A stretch of DNA of 64,000 nucleotides from the NCBI RefSeq assembly GCF_002443255.2, contig NW_019211458.1:35210096-35274095 (forward strand), read 5' to 3'. This document shows positions 1 through 13,600 of the stretch, one piece after another. How positions within the stretch are numbered: the first letter of the stretch is position 1; the number at the start of each line of letters is the position of its first letter. The notes below the pieces were generated by a model that did not search any database, was not told the DNA's origin, and was given only the letters and a program-made list of their open reading frames with translations. Source of the DNA: Varroa destructor. Its lineage: Eukaryota; Arthropoda; Arachnida; Mesostigmata; Varroidae. Both the position numbers and the translations under genes were made by a program.

Positions 1-374
1 ATTAGCCAGTGCTGTCGAGTTATCACGGAGCGTCACTCCGGCAGGTCAGCCATGTATTCTCGGAAATAGAAGCTTTGTCATGGGAAGTCCCGTTGCTGAT
101 GCCCACCCTACCGCAAGTAGCAAATCGTAGAGCGCACAAGTCACCCGTTGTTCTCACAAAGCATCATCAGTAGTTTGTTTTTGAAGACATATGCGCTTAT
201 TTGCTTTAACTGTCCGACAGAGTAAATTACATTCAACTAACTTCCAAATAAATTTACTGCCCACTCGTATATTAATACCTGTTTCTTTAGAAGAGTAGAT
301 AGGAAGCGTCCAACTAAGATTATAGGAGCGCTATCTGTTCATTCCAATAACCCTAATAAACTTCTTTACGCAGA

Positions 375-395
375 ATATATATATATATATATATA
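375..395. repeat. (AT)n microsatellite
   Basis: An AT tract of 21 nt. Confidence 0.93.
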
Positions 396-658
396 GAATC
401 ACGCGTATAATCCTACCTCTGGCCGATAAGGCCCTAGAAGGTGGGATTGTAAGGGCTGACAACATAGAAGTCTTTAATTGATTTTTTTTCGAAAACTAGG
501 GGTATATTGCTTCAATTTAGACAACAAGATAAAAGACTCCTTGGAGAATATACCCATATAATTCTCTCGTCTCTTGTAGCAAAATTTTTATCAGCTTTTA
601 TAACTTTTGCTCTGTGATAGCTTGTCCGCTTTGGCCCATACAGCTTTTTTGGCCTATA

Positions 659-683
659 GATATATATATATATATATATATAT
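659..683. repeat. (TA)n microsatellite
   Basis: A TA tract of about 24 nt followed by a T run. Confidence 0.93.
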
Positions 684-3600
684 GTTTTTTTGATCAGAAT
701 ATCCCTAAAGTTACGTATGATACGAACTTTGCAGCATTCTGAAGCTTTTGAACCAGCGTAAATTAGAAAGCCTCAAGGAAGCGTGGTGGAATGGAAACCC
801 CGAAAAGAAAAACTGTGATGATGAAGGAAAAAACAACGATGGTATCTCTATCAAAAATATCGGTCAGTAACTTATTTTTTCTAACTAAAAAAAACTGATA
901 CTAAAAGTAATATTTTGATTATTTTGCATAAGCGCTGCAGTATCATGGATCTGCCTGATGGTACATTTACAGTAAAAAGGGTATGCAACTATGGGTAGAA
1001 TATTAACAACGCGCTCTGATCTTTAATACTAAGATTTCACGTTCAGCTACTGAACTACATAAAACCTTACTGCCTGCACTGTATGACGCTCCTTGTAACC
1101 AACTTGTAGTAAACACGAGATCAATAGTCGCTGATGTATACCTTAAATCTATCTTCATAAGAAGTGCGTTTAATAAATGAAATCCTATTTGAACAATTGT
1201 AGCAGACCTCGAAGCAGCATAGATCCTGTATGATCTTTGTCCGAAAGTGCTTTTTGCCGAGAGGAAAATTATTCCATCTGCTGTACCCATCATTACTTCG
1301 GTTTAGGGAGTGCAAATTCTGTATTAGGTAAAACAACCTCAGCGAGAAGTGTAGTCCTGGTGTTGGAGTTGGGCCAGTTCTTTAAACGAGACCACTTAGA
1401 ACTGTACCGCAGGTTTATATAGGTTCATAGCATCCCTTTTAGCCTAAAGTTGCTGTTTCTACTTTTTCTTTTTTCCGTAAACCCTGACACGAGTGACAGA
1501 AAAAAATCCATTGGCTTTCTGGGAAGTCTTAGATTTGTTAATTAAAGTTTTTCTAATGCAATTTCTAGGAAATTTTTGACATCTAAAAAACTCTGCTTGC
1601 AAGTGGTCCTATTTGCTTATCTCGGTGATAACTTTAGACATCAAGAAGGACAGTCAGTTTTTTGTCCATTGTCAAATATTTTATCAAAAAACAGATATGT
1701 CATGAGACAAACTTTCCAGTTTGCGCAAACTGGTAGTTGGTAAATAGCTCAAGTTAAAGGTCGTGATGGTCGCTTCATGCTGTTCTTATATTGTTTCAAT
1801 AGGTGGCGTGTTCATCGTGATCTTCATTGGCGTGGTGATGGCTTGCATCACATTGGTGTTTGAGTACTTCTGGTATAAGAATAAGAAGCCCCGCTCAAAG
1901 GTCGTTTCAGTAAAGGACCATATGCCGCAAAAGAAGTAGAAGGTCCTTGCCGTCATCAATAGATTCAGCACATTTCGGACGAGAAAGAGGCCTTTTTTCT
2001 TCACTAGCAGTCAAGTTCTTGCTCGCTATTTCGGAGAATGATGATCACTTAACCGTTTCAGGAGTATGAATTGCCATCGACTGATCACCACCGAAAGGAC
2101 CAAGATTTGATGGACAGATATTGAGGTGGCTGATATAGCATAGGTGATAAATGAACTTGATAGTGAAACTTCTTAACCTTACCAGGTATACGTTGAATAG
2201 AATTTTTAAGAACAGAGAAAACGCTATTTCGAATGTAACATTTCCAGATACATTTGTTAGTGATTTTCGCTATTTTTTTTTAAACCCATACTAAAGTAAG
2301 ACAAAAAGGTGATAATCCACCTGAGATCGTAGTCGTTTACGAGTAGTAGGTATTCCCTATGAAAAGTGACATCACTGAGTGGCGTTCCAGAAAACAGTGC
2401 ATTTAAGAGAAAATCCAACCATAAGATCGATTTCGATAAAATCATTGATGGCCAGCATACACATCCTTATGAAGCCTGATTAAATTCAACATATTGAAGG
2501 AAAAAGTCTAGCGAGGTTTTGCAATGAGCGTAAAAACTTCTACCTTTATTTACGTTAGGAGAAAAGATCCTTAGTAGCCAATGCAATGCCACTTGTCTTT
2601 GCCTGGCTTGTCCTTTATGTTTGATAGTATCCTCTAATATTAAACATATGTAAGAATATTTAATAAACATTCTCCTATAAACTTTAAACATTATGCTTAT
2701 CGTTTGTCTATTCTTGGAAATATTTCGGTTTCAGGGTTCGATGTGAACTTTCGATTGATGGACGAAGATTGTCGCTAAAACGATACGGTGGTAGCTGTCT
2801 AAAGTCAATGGGGCTTACCTGCATTGCTACTAATGTGCAACTAGAACTTATTACACGGACGTTCAACTTACTACAAGAATAGCCGTTAAGTGGCTCAGTG
2901 ATGAAAGATCTGTGGCCCGAGACCGACCGTGATGTACGCTTATTCCGGAGGAAAGCGCAGTCAACCTTGGTCACCTACCTAAGACATAGGAATTTTAGAA
3001 TTATCGAATAGCAGTTTTTTTTAGGGGCAAGCTCCCTGACAGCGGGTCGAACCGGATTGGGCGTATAACCGGTGTGCTTACTTGAAGTTTTTGAGACCGC
3101 ATAAGCTAGGTGACTGTGTGCGCGTTTCTAAAATATCTATCATATGGCATCGAGTATTAACGTAAATGGCACGTCTCAAACACACTTATTTATTTAAATT
3201 TATAAATTTCAATCTGACTTGGTCAATTAAACAGGGGATTAATTAACTAGGGGTGAGAGGGTTTCAGTCTGAATCGGATCCAATTGATATTAAGCGCAAA
3301 CTTCAATATAAATGATGCTTACTGATTGTCACTGACCTGGCTAAGTACTAAATGTGTCCTGTAATATAAAATGCTACTATACAGTTTTAAAAGGATCAGT
3401 GTGCAATCTCCTTTAGCTAGTGACGTTTATATAAGAACAATCCACATTATTTTTAAAATTCGTCAACTTTTTGGTTAGTACGCGGTGGGTGCATTGGATA
3501 TCCTGATCGGCACAATTTTGATCAAAATTCGACATCTTTTGATGTTATTACGCTTCCATTGTTTTGCTTTTTTTTTTGTTTTAGAAATAAAGCCCATCAT

Positions 3601-5000
3601 CCAATAATAAAAATAAATTTCATAATAGATAGCCCCTAGTAGCGCTGTAATTGTTCACAATGGTCTGTGAATACACAATGTTTTATTCAGCTGTTGTAAG
3701 TTAGTGGCTAACTTGACAACGCTAAACGTACGCGCCTCAACTTCGATGGGGTCGTTAGAAAACATACATAGTGATTCAAAGTATACAAAAGGCCCACATT
3801 TTAAGGCCTGATGCGTTTTACACGCTAAATAAAGCAAAACATGTACCTTTACACTACACTATATTCGAGAAGATTTTTGTCCAGTTTTAAATTGATAATA
3901 TATCAGCTAATACGATCGTAGAGGCAAATCTAAAGTACGAAATCCGATGATCTTCAACTGGGTCAAGACACAGCAAATGAATTGCGCCAAAAAAAACAAA
4001 TGACTAGTCTAAACATCAGAATTACACCAAGTTCCTATAACTTTGTCTAAAAGGTCATATTTTTAGGCTAAGATCTTGTTTAATATACAATAAAATACAA
4101 TAGAATTTCTTATTGTATTTAAAGCAGCTCGACGTTTTTTGAGAACTTGCTTTTTCAAACTTTCTTATAAGGCAACTTATGTACATCCACAATGTAGTCC
4201 TTCTCATTCTTTTACCCGCCCGAAGAAACATTAATTTTCAGTCGTACAGACCGATCTTACCTCTGTTCGTCTAGATGTGCCACAAATTAGGAAGGAAAAA
4301 ATAAAAGGTCAGGTTCTGCCCTCGCAACTACTGGCAACGAACCTCGACGACATTTGCCGAGCTCTCTACTTAGTGGACAAGTCTTGTTTAGCGCGTTGCC
4401 GAATGAACCTGCTATGAACTTTTTCTCGATGCTCGTATAATGCTCATAAACTGCATTTGAACGCCTCGTGCAGACCCTGCGCTCATAGCCGCATGTGAAG
4501 TTGCTTATAGAAGTTACTTATTCAGACAATGACAAAGTGAGCTAGCTTCAAACAGTTGCCAATATGAAACATACTGTTGTGTTGACACAACGACCTTGTC
4601 ATATCTGCTACTTTCCATTATTTGTCCTGTTATGATAGTAATGGCTATTTTTGTCTGCCGCAAAACCCTAATGCGACCGCACTAATGAGATTGGCTGCCT
4701 ATAATAGTCGGTCGGGCACCGGCTGGGAATGCTCGTAGTGATCCCCAATTCAATCTGAGCAAATCTAAATTCAAAGATTATCTCTGGGAATCGTTGGTAT
4801 AGTTATCTGACCAATGGCACAGAGAGACCCAGCTTCGAATGTAATGACGCCCATAATGCTAGACGGAATGAGGTCACAATCTCCCAAGTGGCGACAGTGT
4901 TATTTCTGCTGCGATTTAGCGAGGCGGGAAATTAGATGTAAGCAAAATGTCTTGGACTTGTTGCGTACATTTGTAGTACGGTAGCCATATATCATAACCA

Positions 5001-5890
5001 GCCAGAACAGTTATACTGTTCTCTTGCAGAATAAAACTCCCGCCTTTCATACAGACAACCGGCCTGGCTCAGGGAGACAACCTAAGCCCACTCTTACCGT
5101 CCATCTTGCTTAAGAGCCTCCCTGATAAAACAAGAACGCCGAGGAAATTAGTCGAAGTCATCTTATACACGGTCGATTTGATGATGTACGGGTCCGGCAA
5201 CTTTTAAATCCAGCAAACTCTAGCTAGGCCCCACGCGGTGCTTATAAATTTAGGACAGACCCGGGCCAAGTTGGAGACAGTAAAGTTTAGGCAAAAAAGC
5301 AGAACAGAGCTGACTGACATCTTGTATTTTGCCAGGTTGCCTCTTGTCTATCTAAACCGGTTTCCACACTTCGAGTTGCTCTACTTCGCGAATGGAAGAA
5401 GTTTCACTGGAAGATGTAGGAGGCCAGTGTTGGCCATATGAGCAATCAAAGTACCTTATCACTTGCCCCTCGCAACCGCTCTCAGATTGTTTGACATTAA
5501 AGAAGCTTCGATCGCAGCGTATAATATATGGGTCATCCTAGAAGATTTTACACTGAAGAACTTTGAACAATTACATTGCGTCAAAGCCTCCTCTTTCCCC
5601 AAAAGGGCACTGAAAGTATACACCCAAAATCGGCTCGTATATCTCCTAGCCGACTCGGTACTGTTATGCGAGAACTTAGGTCATCGCTTTGAGCTCACAA
5701 TAACGGAAGCCTTTAACATAAACCTTAGAAACTCGATGCAAAGAATTCCTAGAGATAAATGGGAATTTCTTTGCTTCGGATGCGATGAGCAATAACGAGT
5801 GGAAGAGGGACGAGTCGTGCTCTAAATGCGAAGGAAATTATGCCTGTGCTACCTCTAGGACATGTGGTAAATTTCTCAAATCAGTTTTAT
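5001..5890 (+). mobile_element. Decayed non-LTR (LINE) retrotransposon, RT 3' half and C-terminal region
   Basis: One frame runs from 5001 to 5795 with only two internal stops (TAA 5205, TGA 5439). It contains the RT signature T-T-G-L-A-Q-G-D-N-L-S-P-L-L at 5055-5096 and a decayed catalytic box Y-T-V-D-L at 5166-5180, where LINE reverse transcriptases have Y-A/T-D-D. It continues through Y-F-A-N-G-R-S-F-T and then L-A-T-A-L-R-L-F-D-I-K followed by L-V-Y-L-L-A-D, typical of the post-RT part of LINE ORF2. After TAA at 5793 the homology seems to continue in another frame (D-A-M-S-N-N-E-W-K-R, from about 5779). The 5' half of the element is missing or unrecognisable. It is inactive: stops, a frameshift and a lost catalytic Asp. 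Confidence 0.8.
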
Positions 5891-8403
5891 AAGCGCAACA
5901 CGATTCGCATAGCCCATATGACGCATACTGTCTTAAACGGTCCTATATACTCTCGTAGATGTAGAATCACCAGCACTATATAGACATACATAACTTCATA
6001 TAGAGCAGCTTCTTCTCCTTTTTGTAAACAGGTGAAAATGATATTAGAAAGGTGCATATTGGATTACTGTAAAGGTACATCGATTATGAATTATGGCACT
6101 AGGGTAGAATTTAGAATCGTACTTGCTTACCCCTACTACCTGTTTCGCTGATTTTTCTATATCCCCTCGACATTGTTACAAAGCTATGGCTTAGACTTTA
6201 AATATCGGTGTTAGCAGGCTTGTTACGTTAGCGTGGTTATGTATAACGAAATGTTGGGCCTTTGACGGCCAACTTACGCTTCTAACGATCCTGAAATAAT
6301 TGTTACTTTATTAGAATTGTGACACCTTGCTACTTGAAACGCCTAAATAACGTTTATCTTTCTATAAGCTTAACGCTTTGAGTAGAGTTGCCATAGTTAA
6401 CGCCAGATATTAGTTGTAAAACACGTTACTGAACATAGGGTACTTCTAAAAATACAGCACAGAGAATTTGGCAATAGACAACGTTCCATATTTATCAAAG
6501 CCACAGCGTTTCGTCTTTAGGAAAATCGAGTATTTCGAAACAACCGTAACGTCAAACGAAAATCGCAAAATTATTTTCATAGACGTCTTAAGAATTTTGT
6601 GTCCTATTTCTTCTGACCGAACAATCAGAAATCAATAGTGGCTGCTCTTCCGCACGCTAGTTATATTAAGCTATTGAGATGTTACGTACAGCAAAACATT
6701 TCAGATTGACACACCCGGATTGATTGGCCCTAAATGATTACAGATAAAACTGATCATACTTGATGAATGTTTTAGATGTCAGCGATCGAATCAAGGCTCC
6801 CTTCCGTAGTGACAGATGCTTTGGGTTTCAGTATGGTTTCGGGTGCATACAAATCTCTAAACGTCTACATACCGCTAGCTCGATCTGAGCAATTATTTTC
6901 TGGCTTTATAAGCTTAAATCATAATTTCCTTTTAGATTGTCGTCGTTTTTTTCAGCTACTCCTACTCCCGCCATACTCGCTCTGTTAGGTGATTTCTTCA
7001 AGGCTCTTTCCGTTCCGTTCTGTCCTTGTCTGTCGGTTTTGTGCATGACGTAAATTTATACGTTTCGTTGCATTGTTCGTATGACGATAACGCGTATCGA
7101 GTGCTTTGGCGAACCGTCGTCGGATGACTCTGGTCACACAACCGATAAAATAATATTTACTCTATGAGAACGGTCTAAATAGCTGTAAGATACTAAACGT
7201 GAGCCTAGTCAAACGCCACAACCGTCGAAAGATGAAGGACCTGTACTGTAAATTAGATGTGTGGCTATTTAAAGCAAGTGCGTATGGGCCTATTCGGCCC
7301 AACAGCAACTACTGAATGTTTAATGTAAAAAAACTCTTACTTATTGAGCAACTAACGGATAGAATATGTCGCTATTACGGATATTATATCATTCCATCAT
7401 CGGCTACACAGAGCCTGCAAACAGCGTAAATCAAATAGTAAATCTAATAAAGGGGTCTCACTGAGACAAGGTTAACTGACTGCTCAATGGTTTGCCAAAC
7501 TAAGATCCCTCTTCGGTGCCCGTCCTTATCATCGGCTGTTCGCAGTAACGAAACTTAAAACGTACATTACGATTCAATTGAAGTATTCAAAGATGGACAG
7601 ACGGTCGGCACTCGGTAGCATGGATTGCAGCATGTGTGTACACACGTGAACGATGCTAATGGAACAGAAAGCCCGTGGTCTTTTTCGCTTTCAGTAACCT
7701 TCAAAGATAATCGCCTACACAGTACCCGTAAAAGTTCTCGAGTTCGCTAGAATATTTAGTTAGGACCAGTACGCAGGACGACGTGCTAAAATTTGACCAC
7801 TCCACCAGGGCACTAAAACCCACCAGTAACTTAAGCCCGATAGCGCTTAGTATCTCGATGTAATAGTGGGTCGTAAGTGCGTAAGGGTATTTATGGAAGG
7901 AGAATTATCTCACATGACATAAATACCAAAGGAAGAATTTCCATCAGAGCCAAAGTGTAGAGCAAGCCTCGAACGCTTTGGCCAAAGACATAAGGGTATC
8001 ATTGTCTGACTACACGTATCTATTCCTCATTATAGCAGACGATCTAGACAAGGCAAGAAACATGTATGCATAGAAGTTATCATAAATATCTCTGGCAAAT
8101 TTAAGGCCATACTGGATTAAGTCATCAATTCTTATTGTATGTCATCGTCGCTCGAAGGTGTAACTAATGAAACCTGCAACAAGTATGTCTGACGTATCTG
8201 TACGTACTTGGGACACGTTCAACTGTGTACTTAGCTGGTGAATGAAGCAAACGCTTGCAAGCGTCAGTGCATGAACAAATGAAGTCGTGTACGTTGGGAA
8301 AATAAGATTGTTTATAGCAAGACGCTGCTGAGGCTATAAATAAATAAAAAGTAACAATTGTCGTATTTGGGAATTAGTATACTCGCAACTAAATCATAGA
8401 GTA

Positions 8404-8661
8404 TAGCTACAATTATATGGAGGAAAATTTACAATGTATTGTTCATCAAATCGCTTAAAAACGCACATGAGAGACCATAAACACCCTTCCTTTACCCAGC
8501 TCAGACAAAAATTAGGGCGTTATTGGTTCACAAATATAAGAATTTCAACATACGACCTTAGACAAATAACCCCTGTCAAAGTTTCCGGCATGGATTGCCG
8601 TGTGCCAAAAAAAAAGTTGTTCGAACTTAATGAAGTAGCTTTGGAGCAAATTTTAGGGTAG
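8404..8661 (+). pseudogene. Open frame starting with a half C2H2-finger-like segment
   Basis: The ATG at 8434 opens a 75-codon frame. Its start reads Y-C-S-S-N-R-L-K-T-H-M-R-D-H-K-H, which resembles the helix and His pair of a C2H2 zinc finger. The two upstream Cys are absent (Tyr and Gly stand near the expected places) and no exon boundary is seen. This is either a decayed finger or chance. Confidence 0.15.
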
Positions 8662-9662
8662 ACATTCTTAGGAAGTCTTAAAGAAGTTCTTAGGACTCCA
8701 AGAAAGTAACTCTAAGCCAAACAAATTATAAGTAACGTTAAAGTAGCGAAGTAATGGTAGCGAACTATAATATACATAAACAGTATCTGTTGACGCATTG
8801 ATACATTGACAAGTTAGTCCTCGACGCTGATATCATATATCGGTTAACGCTTATATATATGTATATAGATCATGCTTCAAAAAGGGGTCAAATAGATAAC
8901 TTCTATCTTAAAAGGATAAAAAAAAGATGCTCAGCACAATCTGTCTAATGTTTAGGTTTCTATAGAATCATGACCTTTTGGGTTGTCCCGTTTTGTTTGA
9001 TTGGGATATCTCATAATAAAGTAGTGTCAGCAGTTATTAGGGTCATTACCAGCCCACAAAAGATGACAATACAAAATGGAGATATAATTTTGCCGACGCC
9101 CGTTGTAGTTGTTTAAGATACTGCTCTGTTGAGGCGCGGTGCGGATTGTTTTCGATGTAGGCTGTGTTAACAGAAAAGACTCTAATGTGTCATTTCGAGC
9201 TTAATCGAGACATACTTTCCTATCAGTTTGGTCCACTTGGGGCATAGATCGTGTGTTTCTATTGAGATTATATTAGCAGATTGTTCGCCAGTGATCTTCC
9301 GTTGGCGTATTTCGCAAAACTCAGCGAATTAAGCTACACACTGGCTCTGCCATTATTTGGAGCACTCTTCTAGGCCGGTCTATTGTGTGAGACCCAGCTC
9401 GAACCTAATATTTCGTTAGAGGGAAACAACTATTTGTGTTTAATTCGTCTATAAACTACGTTGCTATCACTACAAATAGCTTTATATTTGTAATAATCAT
9501 ATAATTACACCGTTCCACTTACGACTGGGCCGACATTCCGCCTGTAACTGAGAAATCGACCTGCGCATACACAAAAACATCTGTCAAGAACATCACAAAA
9601 AAAAACACCATCGTATCGAGCATGTGGGTGAATAGAACGCGTACGGTCACATAAAGGTAAGA

Positions 9663-9675
9663 GGGGGGGGGGGGG
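9663..9675. repeat. Poly(G) run of 13
   Basis: Thirteen consecutive G in an otherwise AT-rich region. Confidence 0.95.
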
Positions 9676-10627
9676 CGACCACGACTCAAAAGACGTGTAA
9701 AAATACATCATCTATATACGATTTTTCGCCCGGTCGAGGAAGCATTTAGCAGAAAATTGATGAAGTGTCCAACGATTTCGCAGTATGCTAGTCTGCTGTA
9801 TTCACAAGGCTGTGCCTGAAACCCTGATTACTTTTTGATTTTGTCAAATCCTTTAATACACTTACAACCGTATACCTTGTGATAAGAGGATATGATAGCA
9901 CAGTTCATAGTATAAAAACTACATGCTGACAATCTTAACTACAGGAGAAGGAGAAATGCTTCCACTAAATGCAATCAACCAACTTTATTAGAGCTGGAAC
10001 CAAAAAATACAAAGATCAACTTCTAAATGTAATATATACCGATGCAAACACAGTATAATTTTAGATAAGTTAAGCTTGTCAACCGAACTAACTTACTCCC
10101 CAACCCCATGCAACTGAATCCGCGGATCGTCGATTTTAAAAATCGTATTACGAATGCGCCTAAATCAGTTTCCTTATTCTGCAATACTTGACTTCCTGTT
10201 CTATTATCGAACGTCCAGAATTTCAGCTTGTGTGTCATTTTGGATAGTTCAACATGGTTCGTGTCGTAAAGCTTAGCGATTTTACCCGATCTACCTGCGT
10301 TACCTCTCTAGCGAAAAAGCTCAGAATAAAATAGATATTTACGAGGAGCTACCCTTCTTTGTAATGTTAGTCGTAATAACGCATTCCGCCGCCATGACAA
10401 TTACGAAAGCAGGCTGATTTTAATATGGGACTCGTAGTCAATTGTAGACTAAACAGGACTAAGGATTTTTTTTTCTTTTAATTTAGAAACAGACTGTTTA
10501 CAAGACGCGTATTGAATTGAATTACACGAGATTACGAGTGATGATCGAAACCAATACACGAATAGTAGGAAGGACTGCCCATTTGGTTGACAGAGCTTAT
10601 TCATACAAACAAAAAGGGAAATTTAAC

Positions 10628-10648
10628 AAAAAAAAAAAAAAAAAAAAA
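10628..10648. repeat. Poly(A) run of 21
   Basis: Twenty-one consecutive A. It may be the tail of a retroposed element, but no recognisable body precedes it. Confidence 0.95.
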
Positions 10649-13600
10649 CAACTAGTTAATATATTTCTTAGCATTGCGTTCATCTATCTGGCCTTACATT
10701 AACCCAACTGCATTACAATAATATTACATATGCAATGTGATGTTGTAGCGTCCCGATACTGATGATCAATGTGCACGTATGTAGGACTCTGACATACAGT
10801 TCCAGCTTCTGGCAATCTGTGAACCCACTCGATTATTCTAAGTACTGCCCATACGGTAATTTGGCTAAATACCCAAACACGTACTTATCATTCAACTAGC
10901 AGGATTCCCTATACAGTAATGTTCGCGTTCATTTTCTTTCGCGTCGTGAGAGGCAGGAAGTACGAAGATGCTCATATGCCATCCTGACTTAACTGATAGC
11001 CCTAACAAACGTCTAACTCACGCAATACCTAACCCTTGCAGCCTCAAGGCTTTACAATAGTCCATTACGTATTGCACGTCACACTGGAACACACTGACGT
11101 TTTCTTTTTATTGCGTAATTTCGTTCTCGTTCAAGCAACTATATTCATATTCTAAACAGAGATATCAGCTGATCGATTATGATTTTAACAAATGTCTGTA
11201 ATTTTACGGAGTAGAAACAGGAAGATGGTCCGCGATATTCAGGATATTTTCAACTATTTTTATGTTACCGAACTTTGATATTATATCAGATCTGTACGAG
11301 TCTAATATATCAGGACTGCAGGAACAATAAACAGGCTTTCCTCATCAGAAATGCACGATCATCGACCTGATCGAAAGGGGTTAACGTATTGTTTGCATGA
11401 ATCGTTTTATATTTGACTAGTTAAAAACAGCCTGCTACATTAAATTCGTAAGTTCCAGTTAGTTATATATGATTCTTACATATATCACATAAGTTTACTA
11501 CATTAAGGTTACCGTTCAGTAGAGTTATCTATAACATTTCCTTCAACTACTGCTTATCACCTACTAGACAAAACTTTATGACTTAATATCGTATAGATCG
11601 ATAAGATTAAGGCGAAATTAAACTGATGTTCAAGAGAATTATTTAGATCCTTTTTCAATTCACCGTCTCCAGGCAAACATACACTGGCATTGCACTGCAG
11701 CCATTATGCAAGCCATATATCATTGCCCTCAACTAGGATAACCTCGACTATTCAGGACAACTTACATCGCCCGACAACCCTCGTCGATCCCGTGTTCAAA
11801 AACAACAAATCTTTGCTCCACAATGTAGTGACGATAATACATGCATGGCGTCGAGGAACACCGGTAGCTTCTCCCTAGCCTTTCAATCACTGGATATATA
11901 TACGTATTCTCAATGCAAACAGTACGTGTAGCATTAGTTCATCCTATATGGCATCCGTTTTATCATAAACGGTGATTCTTTCCTAATAGATCTGTTTTCC
12001 CAAATACGAATGCCAATGTTATTCAATCAAACCTTGATAAACATCAATGAATGGTTTGAGAAGCATCCTATGAAACGATAATGAAACATAAATCGTATTG
12101 ACTTTATATACTTCTACGCACGTAACGTAATTTAAACGTATTATGCTCTACAGCGGTCCAGCACTCAACGATTCTTGTGGCAGAAGTACGACTGAGGTAC
12201 GAATAAACGGAAAACAGAAATAGTCAAGTGGTATTAACATGTCTGATGTATGAAATCAGAGATCTGCGTAAAGTCGAAGACGTCTGAAGCTACCTGCATC
12301 GCAAAGTCTAAGTTACTTCCTCAGAACTGCTTTATTAGTTGTCAGAAAGTATATTAACTTTAACGATAAAATAGATAACCATATGAATTAATGCACTTTT
12401 ATGCTTGACCATTTCTAGATACACAATATTAGCGCGCCCACGATTTTAGGCCTTTGTAACGACAAGTTACTTAATTCAACGTCCGTCATCGGATTTATTT
12501 AATCGGTAGAAGTAGGTCTTACGGTGAAGATAAGTTGTTTACGCATGATCGCCTCGTTTGTCTTAAGCTTGCCGATATTGCGGCTAAGGAACAGTTCTTC
12601 AGAAGACGGAAACCAACAAATCACTCTTGCGTGTCCAATTCTGTGCATTACAGAAGATCGCACACGAAGGATAGGAAAAGTTGCAAATGGGAATGTCAAA
12701 GCGAAGGAGTTTTTGGCTCGGCGTTTCGCCCAGCTTGTGTCAACAAGGACGTTCAGTCGTCTGGGTTGTTTGCAGCCCATCTGCATTAACACTGTCACTG
12801 ACGAAATTTATCTATGGTTATAGGAATATAGCCATTTCGCTGAGGTTCTGGATTAGGAAGAATACGTTAAAGAGCGAAGTCCCTAACATTTTTCGGCAAT
12901 TGTGACTATGTAAATGTCTCTCTTTCAGAGAGGGCTTCTAGTAGCAGCGTTCATTCCGTGAATCAAAAACGCTGTACCTAATTCCATCGGCAGCTAACGA
13001 TCTATCAGGTGTTGACGACCATATATCCTCTACAGATAAATAAAGGGTGAGCACATTTAGCACCGTCATGAATTCTACCTTCTGAGCAGGTCGTTTCGGG
13101 GAGACCCGACAGCCTGATATGATCTATTTTTATTGCAAAATAACACGCGTAAAATATCAGCAATCGAACGGATTTTGTGTGTATTCAAAAAACAAGCAGA
13201 TGACCCTGTGTACAATCATCTGTTACGCACAGCAGGGAACACTCAAGCACAACGACCTATTTCTGTACCACGAATGTCTGTGGTGACACGACTATACTTA
13301 AAGGCTGATAGCACTACGGCTGCCATAGCATGGACCGGCCTGGCTCAGTCGGCCAGTGCTGGGAGCCAGCCATTTGATGTAATGCCTAACGGCGATACCG
13401 GGCATAAAATTCAAAACATGGAGGCTCAGCCAGCCCGCCAGCGGTGTTTAAATGGCTGCCCGCCAAATCATCGCAGGTATGATTTTTTTATTCGCATAAT
13501 TTCGAAGAATTCCATCGGGCTTCAAACGAAGCAAAAATAGCAAAGTATCTATTGTTATTGTATTAGGGCACCTGTATTAGTAATGGTGTCTGTAAGAAGC

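Larger units (their letters stand above)
1..5000. other. AT-rich non-coding stretch
   Basis: Apart from the two AT microsatellites (375, 659) and T/A runs, I see no supported gene. Short open frames are at chance length. The 5' part of the LINE at 5.0 kb may extend left into about 4.3-5.0 kb, but I could not follow a frame. Confidence 0.5.

Noticed and set aside
3040..3080. A B-box-like gggtcgaaccgg (minus GGTTCGACCCG)
   Set aside because: No A box lies at tRNA spacing on that strand.
12499..12823. Overlapping 99-codon open frames on both strands
   Set aside because: Mutual antisense openness with no domain, no splice pattern and no neighbouring exon points to local stop-codon scarcity.
13358..13371. 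Inverted 14-nt match GCTGGGAGCCAGCC with 15108-15121
   Set aside because: Such a match is near chance expectation, and the word is itself nearly palindromic. The flanks do not align.
13330..13372. A 15-nt match (accggcctggctcag) to the LINE RT motif at 5058, in a frame reading T-G-L-A-Q
   Set aside because: The residues that follow do not continue the G-D-N-L-S-P-L motif. Shared words of this length are expected by chance in 64 kb.
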